Notes: a model not told the origin generated them from the sequence alone. 64,000 bases of DNA from Haloactinomyces albus (GCF_031458135.1 NZ_JAVDXW010000001.1:62001-126000), one strand, 5' to 3'. Counted from the first letter of the stretch, positions 17,677 through 26,914 are shown. Numbers and translations are program-made.

Positions 17677-18697
17677 CACCGTCGGCGTCCCCGGTCGCGC
17701 GCAACACCGGGAACTCCTTACGCAGGTTCTGCTCGGCGTCGGTGATGGGGCTGGGGCTGTCGGTGAATTCCCGGACCGCCTCGAGTGTCGGGTATCCGGC
17801 GTCGCGTTCCTGCTGCAGCCGTTCGGCGAACCCACCGTCACGGATGTCGGCCAGTGTCTGGCGGAAGAACGCGAGCATCCCCTCGGTATCGACGCCGGAC
17901 AATCGGGTCACTCCACCGTAGGCGGCGGTGGTGCCGTGGTGACCGACGGCGCGGAAGAATCCCTGGTCGGCGAATGCCTGCAGTGTCCGGGCCATCTCGC
18001 CGGACATGTACAGCTCCAGCGCCATCGCCTCCGACGGCAGTCCCGCCTCGGTGCCGACCTGGAAGGCCGTCTGCAGGGCCATGCCCAGATACGGGCCGAA
18101 GGTCTGCTCGACGAACAGGTCCAGCAGTGCCTCCTGCTTCGCGCTGAGTGCGACCGCACCCCGCCGTAGCGAACCGACCGCGTCGGCGAGCGCGAGCAGC
18201 CGCGGCTCGGCCTGCCCGCTGGCATCGTGTTCCACCGAGATGTAGCTGAAGAATCCCTCGGTGTAGGCGCGGCGCACCTCGTCACCGAGCATTCGAGGGG
18301 CGATCACGAGGACGTCGACCCCCGCAGGCGGGTCGACGAGCCCGTAGGCGAGGGCATAGCCGGAGGCGAAGCACACCGCCGAGCCCGCACGCAGGGCCGG
18401 TGCGATGGCATCGGGGAAGACGTCGGGGATGACGTCGTCGGGGAGCAGGACCAGCGTGATCTCGGCGCCTGCCACGGCTTCCGCGATCTCACAGGATGTG
18501 AACCCGTCTTCGGCAGCCACCGTGCGGTACTCGTCGCCGATGTTGCCCACCAGCACCTTGCACCCCGAATCGTGCAGGTTCAGCGCAACCGAGCGGCCCA
18601 AGTTCCCGTATCCCACCACCGCTACGGTTTGTTCCTGCAACGCACCCGGATCGCAGTCCTGCGAACGAAAACAGCGGATCGGGTTGCCCTCGCTCAT
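17669..18697 (-). CDS. Divergent ketol-acid reductoisomerase-like protein
   Basis: A 342-residue protein started at ATG 18697 behind GGAGG. The Rossmann segment VAVVGYGNLGRSVALNLHDSG and the helical C-terminal part with DLFVEQT (D193, E197) match IlvC, which makes dihydroxy-isovalerate in branched amino-acid synthesis. The conserved F-A-H-G-F reads F-A-S-G-Y, so the catalytic His is Ser112, and the second acidic pair is shifted (E228, E234). It is therefore probably not a housekeeping IlvC but a recruited oxidoreductase in this locus. It lies 148 bp after the glycosyltransferase and overlaps the aldehyde dehydrogenase. Confidence 0.8.
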   Translation of the reverse strand: MSEGNPIRCFRSQDCDPGALQEQTVAVVGYGNLGRSVALNLHDSGCKVLVGNIGDEYRTVAAEDGFTSCEIAEAVAGAEITLVLLPDDVIPDVFPDAIAPALRAGSAVCFASGYALAYGLVDPPAGVDVLVIAPRMLGDEVRRAYTEGFFSYISVEHDASGQAEPRLLALADAVGSLRRGAVALSAKQEALLDLFVEQTFGPYLGMALQTAFQVGTEAGLPSEAMALELYMSGEMARTLQAFADQGFFRAVGHHGTTAAYGGVTRLSGVDTEGMLAFFRQTLADIRDGGFAERLQQERDAGYPTLEAVREFTDSPSPITDAEQNLRKEFPVLRATGDADGDG

Positions 18698-18845
18698 CTC
18701 GCCTCCGTCATCAGCTCCATCCCGGGCGAGGTTTCCCACTGTCCCCAGCGCGAAAACCTCCCAGCGCTGCTCGGGGCCGCGAAAGGGCGGGGTCTTTCGG
18801 TGACGGTCGAGCACGGCAGCCACGGACCGCCTGCCCCGCGCCGGC

Positions 18846-20027
18846 TCAGGCCAGGTGCGCTTCGAGGGCCTCGGCACCGGCGACCGGGCCGCCGCCGCTG
18901 CGCACGGTCTCGCGCATCGCCGCCACATTGGCCCGGATCCGCTCGTCGCCTGCGACCTCGTCGACGGTTTTGCGCAGTACCTCGGCGGTGGGCTCGGCAG
19001 GCACCATGCGGCCGAGCCCGAGTTCCTCGGCCCGGCGGGCATTGGCCTCCTGCTCGGGCATCTGCGGAAATGTCACCAGTGGAACCCCGTAGTACAGCGA
19101 TTCCATGGTGGAGTTCATGCCCGCATGCGACAGGAATGCGGTGGCACGGGCCAGCACGGCGGGCTGGGCGAACCGGGTACGCACCTCGAAGTTGTCCGGC
19201 ACCACGCCGAGCTCGTCCGGATCGACGTGCTCACCGACGGCCATGGCGACCTGCCAGGCACTGTCGGCGAAGGCCTCCAGACACATCCGGTAGAAGTCGG
19301 GCCGGTTGTTGAATGCCGTGCCCAGGGAAATGAACAGCAGCGGGGACTCGTCCTCGCGGGGCTGCCACTGTTCGGCATACTCGCGGTGGCCCAGGGACGG
19401 GCCGAGAAACCGGAAGCGCTCGTCGAAGGTCTCCGCGGCAATCTGGAACTGTTCGGGAATGAACACCAGGTTCAGCGGCGCCGGTGTGGCCGCGAACGGC
19501 GACGGCGGTTCGGTCACACCGTAGTCGGCGGCGAAACCCTCGAATTCGGTGCCGATCTCGAGCAGGGCCGGATGCCGCAGGTCGAACGAGGCAGGCATGA
19601 ACATCTCCTGCGGGGAGAACCGTTCGTTGGCGGCGAAGCTGGGCAGCAGCGCAACGTTGGTGACGCCGAGGAGCTCGGCCAGCACCCGCCCGGTGAGGGC
19701 CAGCATGTCCGAACACACCGCATCCGGCCGGTCCTGCTGGAACCACGAGACCAGCGTCGGGAAGCTCTCCCGCGCATCGGCCAGGAGCATCCCCATCATC
19801 TCCGCCAGATGCTGCGGAGTCATCTCGGCCGCGGCCGGTGGCGGCGAGGGCATCCGCGTCGGCAGCGCCAGCCCCGTGGCCCCGGCGGCCTCCACGGTCG
19901 GGAGCAGATTTTCGCCGGTGGCATAGGTGACTCGATGCCCGCGCCGGACGAGTTCCTCGACCAGCGGCAGACTCGGATTGACGTGCCCGGGTGCGGGCGG
20001 GGCAACAACGGCGAAGTGCTTGGACAC
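18846..20027 (-). CDS. MGT-family (macrolide type) glycosyltransferase
   Basis: A 393-residue GT1-fold enzyme. The N-terminal PPAPGHVNPSLPL holds the catalytic-base His (H15). The C-terminal donor-binding region SHAGMNSTMESLYYGVPLVTFPQMPEQ matches the MGT/OleD branch that uses UDP- or dTDP-sugars and glycosylates small hydrophobic acceptors. Such enzymes often inactivate macrolides or protect the producer. It starts at GTG 20027, 24 bp downstream of a perfect palindrome. It heads the minus-strand group GT, KARI-like, ALDH. Confidence 0.9.
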   Translation of the reverse strand: MSKHFAVVAPPAPGHVNPSLPLVEELVRRGHRVTYATGENLLPTVEAAGATGLALPTRMPSPPPAAAEMTPQHLAEMMGMLLADARESFPTLVSWFQQDRPDAVCSDMLALTGRVLAELLGVTNVALLPSFAANERFSPQEMFMPASFDLRHPALLEIGTEFEGFAADYGVTEPPSPFAATPAPLNLVFIPEQFQIAAETFDERFRFLGPSLGHREYAEQWQPREDESPLLFISLGTAFNNRPDFYRMCLEAFADSAWQVAMAVGEHVDPDELGVVPDNFEVRTRFAQPAVLARATAFLSHAGMNSTMESLYYGVPLVTFPQMPEQEANARRAEELGLGRMVPAEPTAEVLRKTVDEVAGDERIRANVAAMRETVRSGGGPVAGAEALEAHLA

Positions 20028-20051
20028 GGATCCTCACCACGACACAGCGAC

Positions 20052-20071
20052 AAATGGCACGACTGCCATTT
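20052..20071. promoter_or_regulatory. Perfect inverted repeat, TetR-type operator in front of the glycosyltransferase
   Basis: AAATGGCA-cgac-TGCCATTT, with 8-bp arms and a 4-bp spacer, lies 24 bp upstream of the GTG start. Its core ATGGCA-N4-TGCCAT is identical to the operator at 58593-58610 between the DHA2 exporter and its TetR regulator. Confidence 0.65.
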
Positions 20072-20283
20072 TAGAGCACGGTCTCGTCCGGCCGGGCCGC
20101 CTCCGGGCCGTCTGCCGATACCCGCGGCACGGCATGACCCTCGCCCGCGAACTCCCGACCACCTCGTTCTGCGGGGACTTCCCATGCAGAAAGGTAGTTT
20201 TCCCGAGGTCTTTGATCCGTCTCCGCTGCCTGTGGCCGGGGAATTCCACGCGCGCACCACCGAAAGCCGGTCTCCGTGAGGAC

Positions 20284-21051
20284 TCACGCGATGGTGAGCA
20301 CCCGCGGGCCGTGTTCGGTGATGGCCACCGTGTGTTCCATGTGGGCCGATCGGGTGCCGTCACCGGTATGCAGGGACCATCCGTCGGCAGCATATTCGAA
20401 GCTGTCGCGCCCTCCGGTCAGCAACATCGGTTCGATCGCCAGCACCATGCCGGGACGCAAAGGCGTTCCCTGACCGGCACGGCCGTCGTTGGGCACGAAC
20501 GGTGCCTCGTGCATCCGGCGTCCGATGCCGTGCCCGCCCAGCAGGTCGGGGATGCCGTAGCCGCCGCTGCGGCCCACGACGCCGATCGCGCGAGAGACGT
20601 CACCGATGCGATTGCCGGGAACGGCTGCGGCGATGCCGTCCTGCAGCGCGGCCTGCGTCGTCTCCAGCAGCATTCGATCCTGCTGCGTGCTCGGGCCGAT
20701 CGGGAATGTCACGGCCGCGTCACCGTGCCACCCGTCGACACTGGCGCCGCAGTCGATGCTGACCACGTCCCCTTCGGCCAAGCGATACGGGCCGGGGATG
20801 CCGTGCACGACGACGTCGTTGACCGACGTGCAGATCACTCCCGGGAACGGGCTCGGAGCCCAGTTCGGCCAGTAGTGCAAAAACGCCGGTTTCGCCCCCG
20901 CCTGCTCGATCATCGCCCGGGCCACCTCGTCGAGCTCGGCCAAGGACACCCCGGCCTGCGCATGACGACGAACCGCCTCCAGCGTCGCGGCCACCACACG
21001 CCCCGCCTCGCGCATCCTGTCGATTTCCGTGGCGGTTTTCAGTTCGATCAC
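20284..21051 (-). CDS. map: Methionine aminopeptidase, type I
   Basis: A 255-residue cytosolic metalloprotease that removes the initiator Met. The five metal ligands are visible: D and D in DCGASVDGWHGDAAVTF, H in GGHGIGRRMHEAP, E in VLAIEPML and E in HMEHTVAIT. The start is GTG 21051 (VIELKTATEIDRMREAG), the typical family N-terminus. Actinomycetes usually carry more than one copy; this isolated one, next to a biosynthetic locus, may be the second. Confidence 0.93.
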   Translation of the reverse strand: MIELKTATEIDRMREAGRVVAATLEAVRRHAQAGVSLAELDEVARAMIEQAGAKPAFLHYWPNWAPSPFPGVICTSVNDVVVHGIPGPYRLAEGDVVSIDCGASVDGWHGDAAVTFPIGPSTQQDRMLLETTQAALQDGIAAAVPGNRIGDVSRAIGVVGRSGGYGIPDLLGGHGIGRRMHEAPFVPNDGRAGQGTPLRPGMVLAIEPMLLTGGRDSFEYAADGWSLHTGDGTRSAHMEHTVAITEHGPRVLTIA

Positions 21052-21307
21052 GCCTCGCCCCCCGATCCTGTCCGGCACCGGTGACCATCCTGCCTGCGAA
21101 GCAGCCAGGCAGCGAGGAAACCCGCAGGAAATCACGCCGTCTTCGGACACCGCGGCAGCCTCGATCCCATCGTGGCCACACCGGTCGGAGACCACCGGCA
21201 TTCCCGGGATGCTGCCTGCCGAGCGGGCCTGGCGCACACTGTCGGTACGCAAAGGCACTGCACCCGGAGCGGGTGCAGCAGGCACGGGCCCGACAACGGA
21301 GGTGAGC

Positions 21308-21742
21308 ATGAACGGCATTCGTGATCTGTTTGCGCTGATCGGCCGACTCGGCATCGGCGCGATCTTCATCGCGCACGGCTGGCAGAAGCTCAGTCAGGGC
21401 ATCGCAGGAACGGCCGAAGGTTTCGCCCAATTGGGCGTTCCGCAGCCGCAGGCAGCCGCCTGGTTCACCACGATCGTGGAACTGGGCGGTGGGATCGCGC
21501 TGGTGCTGGGAGTGGCACTGCCCCTGGTCGGGGTGCTGCTGGCCATCGACATGGCAGGCGCGTTGTTCCTCGTGCACCTGCCCTACGGACTGCTCGGTCA
21601 GAACGGCTACGAACTCGTTCTCGCGCTGGGGACGGCCTCGCTGGCACTGGGCTTCAACGGCGGACGCTGGACACTCGATTACGCCGTGCTCGGCCGCAAC
21701 CGTCGCAGCGCACCCGGTCAGCGGGCACACACCGCGGCGTGA
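21308..21742 (+). CDS. DoxX family membrane protein
   Basis: A 144-residue protein with four membrane helices and the family pattern RLGIGAIFIAHGWQKL...FTTIVELGGGIALVLG. ATG 21308 is preceded by GGAGGTGAG. DoxX proteins are quinone-linked or partner-protein membrane subunits; the specific role here is unknown. The gene is divergent from map and convergent with the DUF6314 gene. Confidence 0.88.
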   Translation: MNGIRDLFALIGRLGIGAIFIAHGWQKLSQGIAGTAEGFAQLGVPQPQAAAWFTTIVELGGGIALVLGVALPLVGVLLAIDMAGALFLVHLPYGLLGQNGYELVLALGTASLALGFNGGRWTLDYAVLGRNRRSAPGQRAHTAA

Positions 21743-21828
21743 TCGCCACTCCGCCAGGGCAACCGCCGCAACGCCGAGAGGTGGACTCGGCTGACAGCAA
21801 CCGCAACCGAGGGCGCTCGCACACGCCA

Positions 21829-22296
21829 CTACACCGCGACGGTCGCGTCGTCGGTGGCCCGCCGAAACGAGGTGGTCATGCTGTGGTTCTTCGTGGGCCC
21901 GGCCACCGTCCACCATTGCTGCCACCGGTCGGGTCCCTGTACCCGGAACTCACCCCGGTAGAGATCGTCGCGGCACGGGTGCCGGGTCTGCCAGTGGCCA
22001 CCACGCAGATCCAGTTCGTGGAAGAAGTCACCGTAGTCGAAATACACCGCAGCCCGGCCCGGACCGGTCAGGTGATAGTACAGCCGGCGATACGCCGAGC
22101 CCCGATACGTGCCGAGCTGCAATGTTCCCTGCTCGGCGTAGATCAGGCCCTCGCCGGCATCGCAGAACGTGGCACTGCCGGTGAACGTTCCGGCAGGCGC
22201 GCCACTGCCGTCGACGATGTCGCGTTCCAGGATCCACCGGCCGGTGAAATATTCCACCAGGTCCGCCACCGGATACGTCGTGCCGGGCTCAGCCAC
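21829..22296 (-). CDS. DUF6314 family protein
   Basis: A 155-residue soluble protein, GTG start at 22296 (VAEPGTTYPVADLVEYFTGRWILER). The strand-rich body with FTGSATF...LIYAEQGTL...RRLYYHLTGPGRAAVYFDYGDFFHELDL matches DUF6314, a lipocalin-like family of unknown role. It overlaps the end of the upstream phosphoglycerate-mutase-like gene by 8 bases, so the two are expressed as a unit. Confidence 0.8.
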   Translation of the reverse strand: MAEPGTTYPVADLVEYFTGRWILERDIVDGSGAPAGTFTGSATFCDAGEGLIYAEQGTLQLGTYRGSAYRRLYYHLTGPGRAAVYFDYGDFFHELDLRGGHWQTRHPCRDDLYRGEFRVQGPDRWQQWWTVAGPTKNHSMTTSFRRATDDATVAV

Positions 22297-22975
22297 CGGT
22301 CGAGCCCCCGACCACCGCCTCGGAACCGGACGTGTCGTCCTTCGGCGGCAGCAACCCGGACACATCCGCGCCCGTGTCGTTGATCTTGAGCACAAACGGG
22401 CGAGTTTCGGTGTAGCGCACCACGCTGACCGAGCATGGTTCGACCACGATCCGCTGGAACCCGTCCAGATGCATCCCCAGTGCATCCGCCAACACCGACT
22501 TGATCACATCTCCGTGGCTGCAGGCCATCCACACCGCCTGCGGACCATGCTCGGCGGTGATGCGGGCATCGTGCTCGCGGAGGGCAGCCACCGCACGCGC
22601 CTGCACCTGTGCCAGCCCCTCACCGCCCGGGAACACCGCCGCAGACGGGTGCTGCTGGACCACGTTCCACAGCGGTTCCTCGGTCAGCTCCTTGAGCGCA
22701 CGGCCGGTCCAGTCGCCGTAGTCGACCTCGGCCAGACGCGGCTCGACCGCCGCGGTCAGACCGCGCTGCTCGGTGACGCCGGTGATCGTCTGTGCGCATC
22801 GCTGCAGCGGGGAGGTCACCACCGCCTGCAGGGGGATCGCCGAGAGCCGCTCGGCAAGTCCGCACACCTGCTCGGTACCGGCCTCGTCCAGGCCGATCCC
22901 GCTGGTGCGTCCCGCCAGAGTTCCCGAACCGTTGGCTGCCGAACGCGCATGCCGCAGCAGGATGAGAGTCGCCAC
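22289..22975 (-). CDS. Histidine phosphatase (phosphoglycerate mutase-like)
   Basis: A 228-residue protein with LILLRHARSAAN (phospho-acceptor His; the usual RHG is RHA), GRTSGIGLDEAG, the E in PRLAEVDYGDWTGR, and the second His in ACSHGDVI. This is the actinobacterial PGM-like phosphatase subgroup, not glycolytic mutase. Start is placed at GTG 22975 because VATLILLRHA is the family N-terminus; ATG 22996 would add seven residues. The natural substrate is unknown. Confidence 0.85.
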   Translation of the reverse strand: MATLILLRHARSAANGSGTLAGRTSGIGLDEAGTEQVCGLAERLSAIPLQAVVTSPLQRCAQTITGVTEQRGLTAAVEPRLAEVDYGDWTGRALKELTEEPLWNVVQQHPSAAVFPGGEGLAQVQARAVAALREHDARITAEHGPQAVWMACSHGDVIKSVLADALGMHLDGFQRIVVEPCSVSVVRYTETRPFVLKINDTGADVSGLLPPKDDTSGSEAVVGGSTGG

Positions 22976-23029
22976 GGCGCCGAGGATAAAACCCATCCCT
23001 CGCACGCCGTGGCACAGGCCCCCACGGGA

Positions 23030-23860
23030 TTACGGCTGCAGGACGCCCAAGCCCAGCAGCGCATACACCAGCAGGCCCACCACGACCCGCCACCACACGA
23101 ACAGATACACACTGTGCCGTTGCACGTAATGCAGCAACCAGGCGATGCACGCATAGCCGATCAGCCCTGCCAGGATGGTGGCCACGATCATCTGGGCCCC
23201 GCTCGGCTGCAGCCCCGGGCCGGTGGCGTCGAACACGTGGGGGATTTCCATCAGCCCTGCCGCGAACACCGCCGGGATCGCCAGCAGGAACGAAAACCGC
23301 ACTGCGGTGGGCCGGTCCAATCCCAATGTCAGCCCCGCGGTGATCGTGCCTCCGGACCGGGACACTCCCGGCACCAGCGCCAGCGACTGCGCCAGTCCCA
23401 TCAGCACACCGTCACGGAGACGCAACTGTTGCTGACTGCGCACCTGACGCCCGTACCGTTCGGCCAGTCCCAGCAGTAAACCGAACACGATCAACGTGGT
23501 GGCCGTGATCCACAAGCTACGCAGGGCACCGCGGATCAGATCCTGAAAGAAAAACCCGAGAATCCCGATCGGGATCGTGCCGACGATGACATACCACGCC
23601 AGCCGGTAGTCCTGGGTGCGGCGCACCGTGGCGTCCCGCAATCCACGAAACCAGGTTCCCACCAACCGCGCGATGTCACCGAAGAAGTAGATGACCACCG
23701 CGAGCTCGGTGCCGATCTGGGTCACCGCCGTGAACGAGGCACCCGCATCAGCCCCGAAGAACAACTGCGACACGATCGCCAAATGCCCGGATGAGGACAC
23801 CGGCAAGAACTCGGTCAATCCCTGCACCACCGCAAGCACGACGGCCTGCAACCACGTCAA
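23030..23860 (-). CDS. uppP: Undecaprenyl-diphosphate phosphatase (BacA family)
   Basis: A 276-residue polytopic membrane enzyme that recycles the cell wall lipid carrier by removing one phosphate. Both catalytic motifs are present: [14 protein letters not shown] near the N-terminus and [14 protein letters not shown] in the second half. Start is placed at TTG 23860 with GGAG 9 bases before, giving the common [14 protein letters not shown] opening. A 6-bp inverted repeat lies 32 bp upstream. Confidence 0.93.
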   Translation of the reverse strand: MTWLQAVVLAVVQGLTEFLPVSSSGHLAIVSQLFFGADAGASFTAVTQIGTELAVVIYFFGDIARLVGTWFRGLRDATVRRTQDYRLAWYVIVGTIPIGILGFFFQDLIRGALRSLWITATTLIVFGLLLGLAERYGRQVRSQQQLRLRDGVLMGLAQSLALVPGVSRSGGTITAGLTLGLDRPTAVRFSFLLAIPAVFAAGLMEIPHVFDATGPGLQPSGAQMIVATILAGLIGYACIAWLLHYVQRHSVYLFVWWRVVVGLLVYALLGLGVLQP

Positions 23861-24176
23861 TGAAACCCACTCCAGTGCACCTCGACAGCTTGTGCGCAAC
23901 GGTCGCGCACGCTTGCATGACCCCCTTGGGTGACGATCTTTGCAGTATTCACCCACTGTCACCGTGGCGGCCCGCACCTGCCCCGAAAGGCTCCGTCACC
24001 GCAGGACATCACCGTTGATGCGGCCACAGCGCAGCCCCCTGCCGAGGTCGAAATCCCCCCGAAGCCCACACCCGAACAGGGTGTGATCCGAGACACAGTA
24101 AGCGTCTTCGTTCGGGGGTCGTGCCCATCGGGTGGGCACGGCCTGCAACACGGCAAGCACGCACCGAATAAGCTCG
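23861..24176. other. Divergent intergenic region uppP / aldo-keto reductase
   Basis: I see no gene in these 316 bases. Two structures stand out: GTGCGC-aacggtc-GCGCAC at 23892-23910, placed for control of uppP, and a hairpin GTGCCCA-tcggg-TGGGCAC at 24121-24139, about 38 bases before the aldo/keto reductase start, likely in its 5' leader. Confidence 0.5.
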
Positions 24177-25178
24177 GTGATCGTGGATCACCGACAGCTC
24201 GGCCGCAGCGGCCTCCGCGTCTCCCGTCTGGCACTCGGCACGATGACCTGGGGGCACGGTACCGACATCAACGAAGCAGCCGATCAACTCGCGGCCTTCC
24301 ACGATGCCGGCGGCACCCTCGTCGACACCGCGGACATCTACCAGGACGGCCACAGCGAGCACATCCTCGGCGAACTGCTCGACACCGTCGCTGCCCGCGA
24401 TGAGATCATCGTGGCCACCAAAGCCGTCGCGCGCCGCACCGCGGGCCCCTTCGGCGGTGGCGCTTCCCGCGGTGCCCTGCTCACCGCGCTCGACGGGTCA
24501 CTGCGACGTCTGCAACTCGATCACATCGATCTGTGGCAGTTGCATGCCTGGGACCCCTCGGTGCCCCTCGACGAAACCCTTGCCGCCCTGGAGTCCGCCG
24601 TGGCCAGCGGCAAAGTCCGCTACGTCGGCGTGTCCAACTACACCGGCTGGCAACTGGCCACCGCAGCGACCCTGCAGCAGACCCGGCACACCCGCACCCC
24701 TGTGGTGTCCACCCAGCTGGAATACTCCCTGCTCGAACGGGCCGGAGAACACGAAGTCGTCCCGGCAGCCCACTACCACGGCATCGGCCTGCTGCCCTGG
24801 GCCCCGCTCGGACGTGGCGTGCTGACCGGCAAATACCGCAACGGCACACCCCCCGACTCCCGCGGCGCCGACGCCCACCTCGCCCGGTACGTCGAGCACC
24901 ACCGCACCGAACGCGCCGCCCGCATCGTGCAAGCCGTCTCCACCGCCGCCGACGGCCTCGGAACCTCTCCACTGGCCGTGGCCCTGGCCTGGATCCGCGA
25001 TCGTCCCGGTGTGGCCGCCCCCGTGGTCGGCGCACGCACCACCACCCAGCTCACCATGGCCCTGGACTCCGAGGACATTCACCTGCCCGCGGCCATCCAA
25101 GCCGCACTCGACGACGTCAGCGCCGAAGACTCCGTGCCGCACCTGCCCATTCCCCCGCCCCAACCGGCCCTCGAGTAA
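24177..25178 (+). CDS. Aldo/keto reductase
   Basis: A 333-residue TIM-barrel NADPH oxidoreductase. DTADIY carries the catalytic Asp and Tyr, the Lys is in VATKA, and the His is in WQLHAWD. The N-terminus VDHRQLGRSGLRVSRLALGTMTWG is typical of the YajO/AKR11-like branch. The start is GTG 24177, or GTG 24183 two codons later. It reduces carbonyl compounds; the specific substrate is unknown. Confidence 0.92.
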   Translation: MIVDHRQLGRSGLRVSRLALGTMTWGHGTDINEAADQLAAFHDAGGTLVDTADIYQDGHSEHILGELLDTVAARDEIIVATKAVARRTAGPFGGGASRGALLTALDGSLRRLQLDHIDLWQLHAWDPSVPLDETLAALESAVASGKVRYVGVSNYTGWQLATAATLQQTRHTRTPVVSTQLEYSLLERAGEHEVVPAAHYHGIGLLPWAPLGRGVLTGKYRNGTPPDSRGADAHLARYVEHHRTERAARIVQAVSTAADGLGTSPLAVALAWIRDRPGVAAPVVGARTTTQLTMALDSEDIHLPAAIQAALDDVSAEDSVPHLPIPPPQPALE

Positions 25179-25285
25179 TCGAGAACACCGCCGACCCACC
25201 CGGCCGGTGACGCCGCACGCGGTGTCAGGGATCCTGGAGACCACACCGCCGTGGTCGATGGTCGCACTCATCGAGGAGGTCGCTG

Positions 25286-26287
25286 TTGCGTCGCCTGGTA
25301 GCCGCCTGCCTGATCGCATCGGCCGTGCTCACCGGATGCGCCACCGGCGGCACCGGCAGTCCCCTGCAAGTCACCGACACACTCGTCGCCGCGACACCGG
25401 CCGCCTCCCCACCCGCCGACACCGCCCCCGCGGGCACCGTTGTCCCCGCACCACCTGCCGACCTGACCGCCCTCGACCCCGCCACCCACACCCTGGCCCT
25501 GGCCGGCGCGGACCGGGCCACCCTCACCCTGTTCGACACCGAGGCACCCCAGCAGCAGCCCCGCAGCATTCGCCTGCCCAGCCCCGCGGCAAGCCTGCGC
25601 GCCACCGGCACCGCAGGAACTCTGCTCGCTGCTCTGCCCGCCGACGACGCCGTCGCCAAGATCGACATCGCCACCGGCGCCATCGATCGGATCCCCATTC
25701 CCGGTGGCCCCGTCGATGCCCTCGAATCCGGTGGGCACCTCATCGTGGCACGACGCGACAACAAAGACGTCGTCGTCACCGACCACGGCACGATCCTGCG
25801 CACGATCGGCGGCTTCAACGGCCCCGCACGCCTGCTCCGCCACGGCCGCAACGAGATCCTCGTCCTCGACCGGCTGGCCACCTCACTGACCCCCGTCAAC
25901 ACCGCCACCGGCGATAAAGGCGCCGCGCTGCGCGCCGGGGAAGGAGCCACCCACGCCGTCACCGACCGCTACGGGCGCATACTGACCGTCGATACCCGCG
26001 GCAACGAGCTCTTGGCATTTGCCACCGATCCGCTCATCATGAAGCAGCGTTACCCCGTTGCCGGGGTGCCCTTCGGGCTGGCCTACGACCCCACCCGCAA
26101 CCTCGCCTGGATCACCCTGACCGCACGCAACGAGCTCGTCGCCTACGACATCGCCGGGGGCCAGCCCCGCGAAAAGTACCGGCTGCCCACCATCCGCCAG
26201 CCCAACACCGTCACGGTCGATCCCCACACCGGCACGGTCTATGTCGCCTCGGCAACCGGCACAGGACTACAGGTGGTGATGAAGTGA
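25286..26287 (+). CDS. Lipoprotein with YncE-like propeller repeats
   Basis: A 333-residue protein, TTG start at 25286 with GAGGAGG six bases before. Lipobox L-T-G-C, C18 lipidated. After a Pro/Ala/Thr-rich linker (about 25-60) come repeated blade-like units (LLAALPADDAVAKIDIATGAIDRIPIP, DRYGRILTVDTRGNELLAF, VAYDIAGG, GTVYVASATGTGL). It is predicted to be surface-anchored. It overlaps the DUF5703 gene by four bases, a gene pair I associate with actinomycetes. Function unknown. Confidence 0.8.
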   Translation: MRRLVAACLIASAVLTGCATGGTGSPLQVTDTLVAATPAASPPADTAPAGTVVPAPPADLTALDPATHTLALAGADRATLTLFDTEAPQQQPRSIRLPSPAASLRATGTAGTLLAALPADDAVAKIDIATGAIDRIPIPGGPVDALESGGHLIVARRDNKDVVVTDHGTILRTIGGFNGPARLLRHGRNEILVLDRLATSLTPVNTATGDKGAALRAGEGATHAVTDRYGRILTVDTRGNELLAFATDPLIMKQRYPVAGVPFGLAYDPTRNLAWITLTARNELVAYDIAGGQPREKYRLPTIRQPNTVTVDPHTGTVYVASATGTGLQVVMK

Positions 26288-26523
26288 CCCGCACCAAAAC
26301 CGAGACGAAACACAAACAGGATTCCGGCGACCCCGACTGGGAATACCGGCCGCTGCACCTGCCCCCCGGCATCACCCGGCCGAGCGCGGCGACCCAGCTG
26401 GCCATCCACGCCGAATTCGCCGGCTGGGAACTGTCCCGAGTGCTGCTGTACTCCGACGGAAGCCGCCGGGTCTGGCTGCGGCGGCGCCGTACCACCCCCG
26501 GGATGCCGGAACTGTTGACCTGA
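26284..26523 (+). CDS. DUF5703 family small protein
   Basis: A 79-residue soluble protein with the family pattern WEYRPLHLPPGITRPSAATQLAIHAEFAGWELSRVLLYSDGSRRVWLRR. GTG 26284 overlaps the lipoprotein stop, so both proteins are made together. No function is known; the coupling suggests a cytosolic partner of lipoprotein export or of the process the lipoprotein serves. Confidence 0.8.
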   Translation: MTRTKTETKHKQDSGDPDWEYRPLHLPPGITRPSAATQLAIHAEFAGWELSRVLLYSDGSRRVWLRRRRTTPGMPELLT

Positions 26524-26578
26524 AAAGACGCACCGGATCGTCGAGGCCCAGTTCTCCGATGGCCGATCCAGTGGGACC

Positions 26579-26914
26579 TCACTGGGGATGTCCCAGGTCG
26601 ACGCCATCGTGCCGTCGACCTGGACCTGGGACGATGTCGACCTGGCACAGTCCGCACTCACCCTTGCGGCAGTCGAACATCACGTCCACGTCGGCGCGTT
26701 CAAGAGCATCGAGCGGTGATTCGCCGGTGCCGACGGTGGTTTCGACACCGTGCCCGGGAACCCTGACGACGAATTCCTCGGCCTCGAACCAGCCGCTGTT
26801 GCCGAAGGTTTCGTACCGCAGGTTCGGCAGCGGCAGGTCCCGTTCGAGCCAGGTGCCCTCGTCGTCGACGTGCACCTCGAGCCGATCACCGTGCACCTCG
26901 GTGCGTTCGGTCAA
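26579..26914 (-). pseudogene. C-terminal fragment of a VanB/PDR-type [2Fe-2S] reductase
   Basis: The 111-residue frame reads LRYETFGNSGWFEAEEFVVRVPGHG...LDALERADVDVMFDCRKGECGLCQVDIV, the ferredoxin domain found at the C-terminus of phthalate dioxygenase/vanillate demethylase reductases. The N-terminal FMN/NAD domains are absent, and after C-x4-C-x2-C the frame leaves the family, so the fourth Cys is missing. A duplicated GTCGACCTGG motif lies exactly at the break. I read this as a decayed remnant rather than a working protein. Confidence 0.55.
26593..26623 (+). terminator. Hairpin after the lipoprotein/DUF5703 pair
   Basis: CCAGGTCGAC (26593-26602) pairs with GTCGACCTGG (26614-26623) over an 11-base loop, 70 bases past the DUF5703 stop. 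A third copy, GTCGACCTGG, follows at 26636-26645. Confidence 0.4.
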
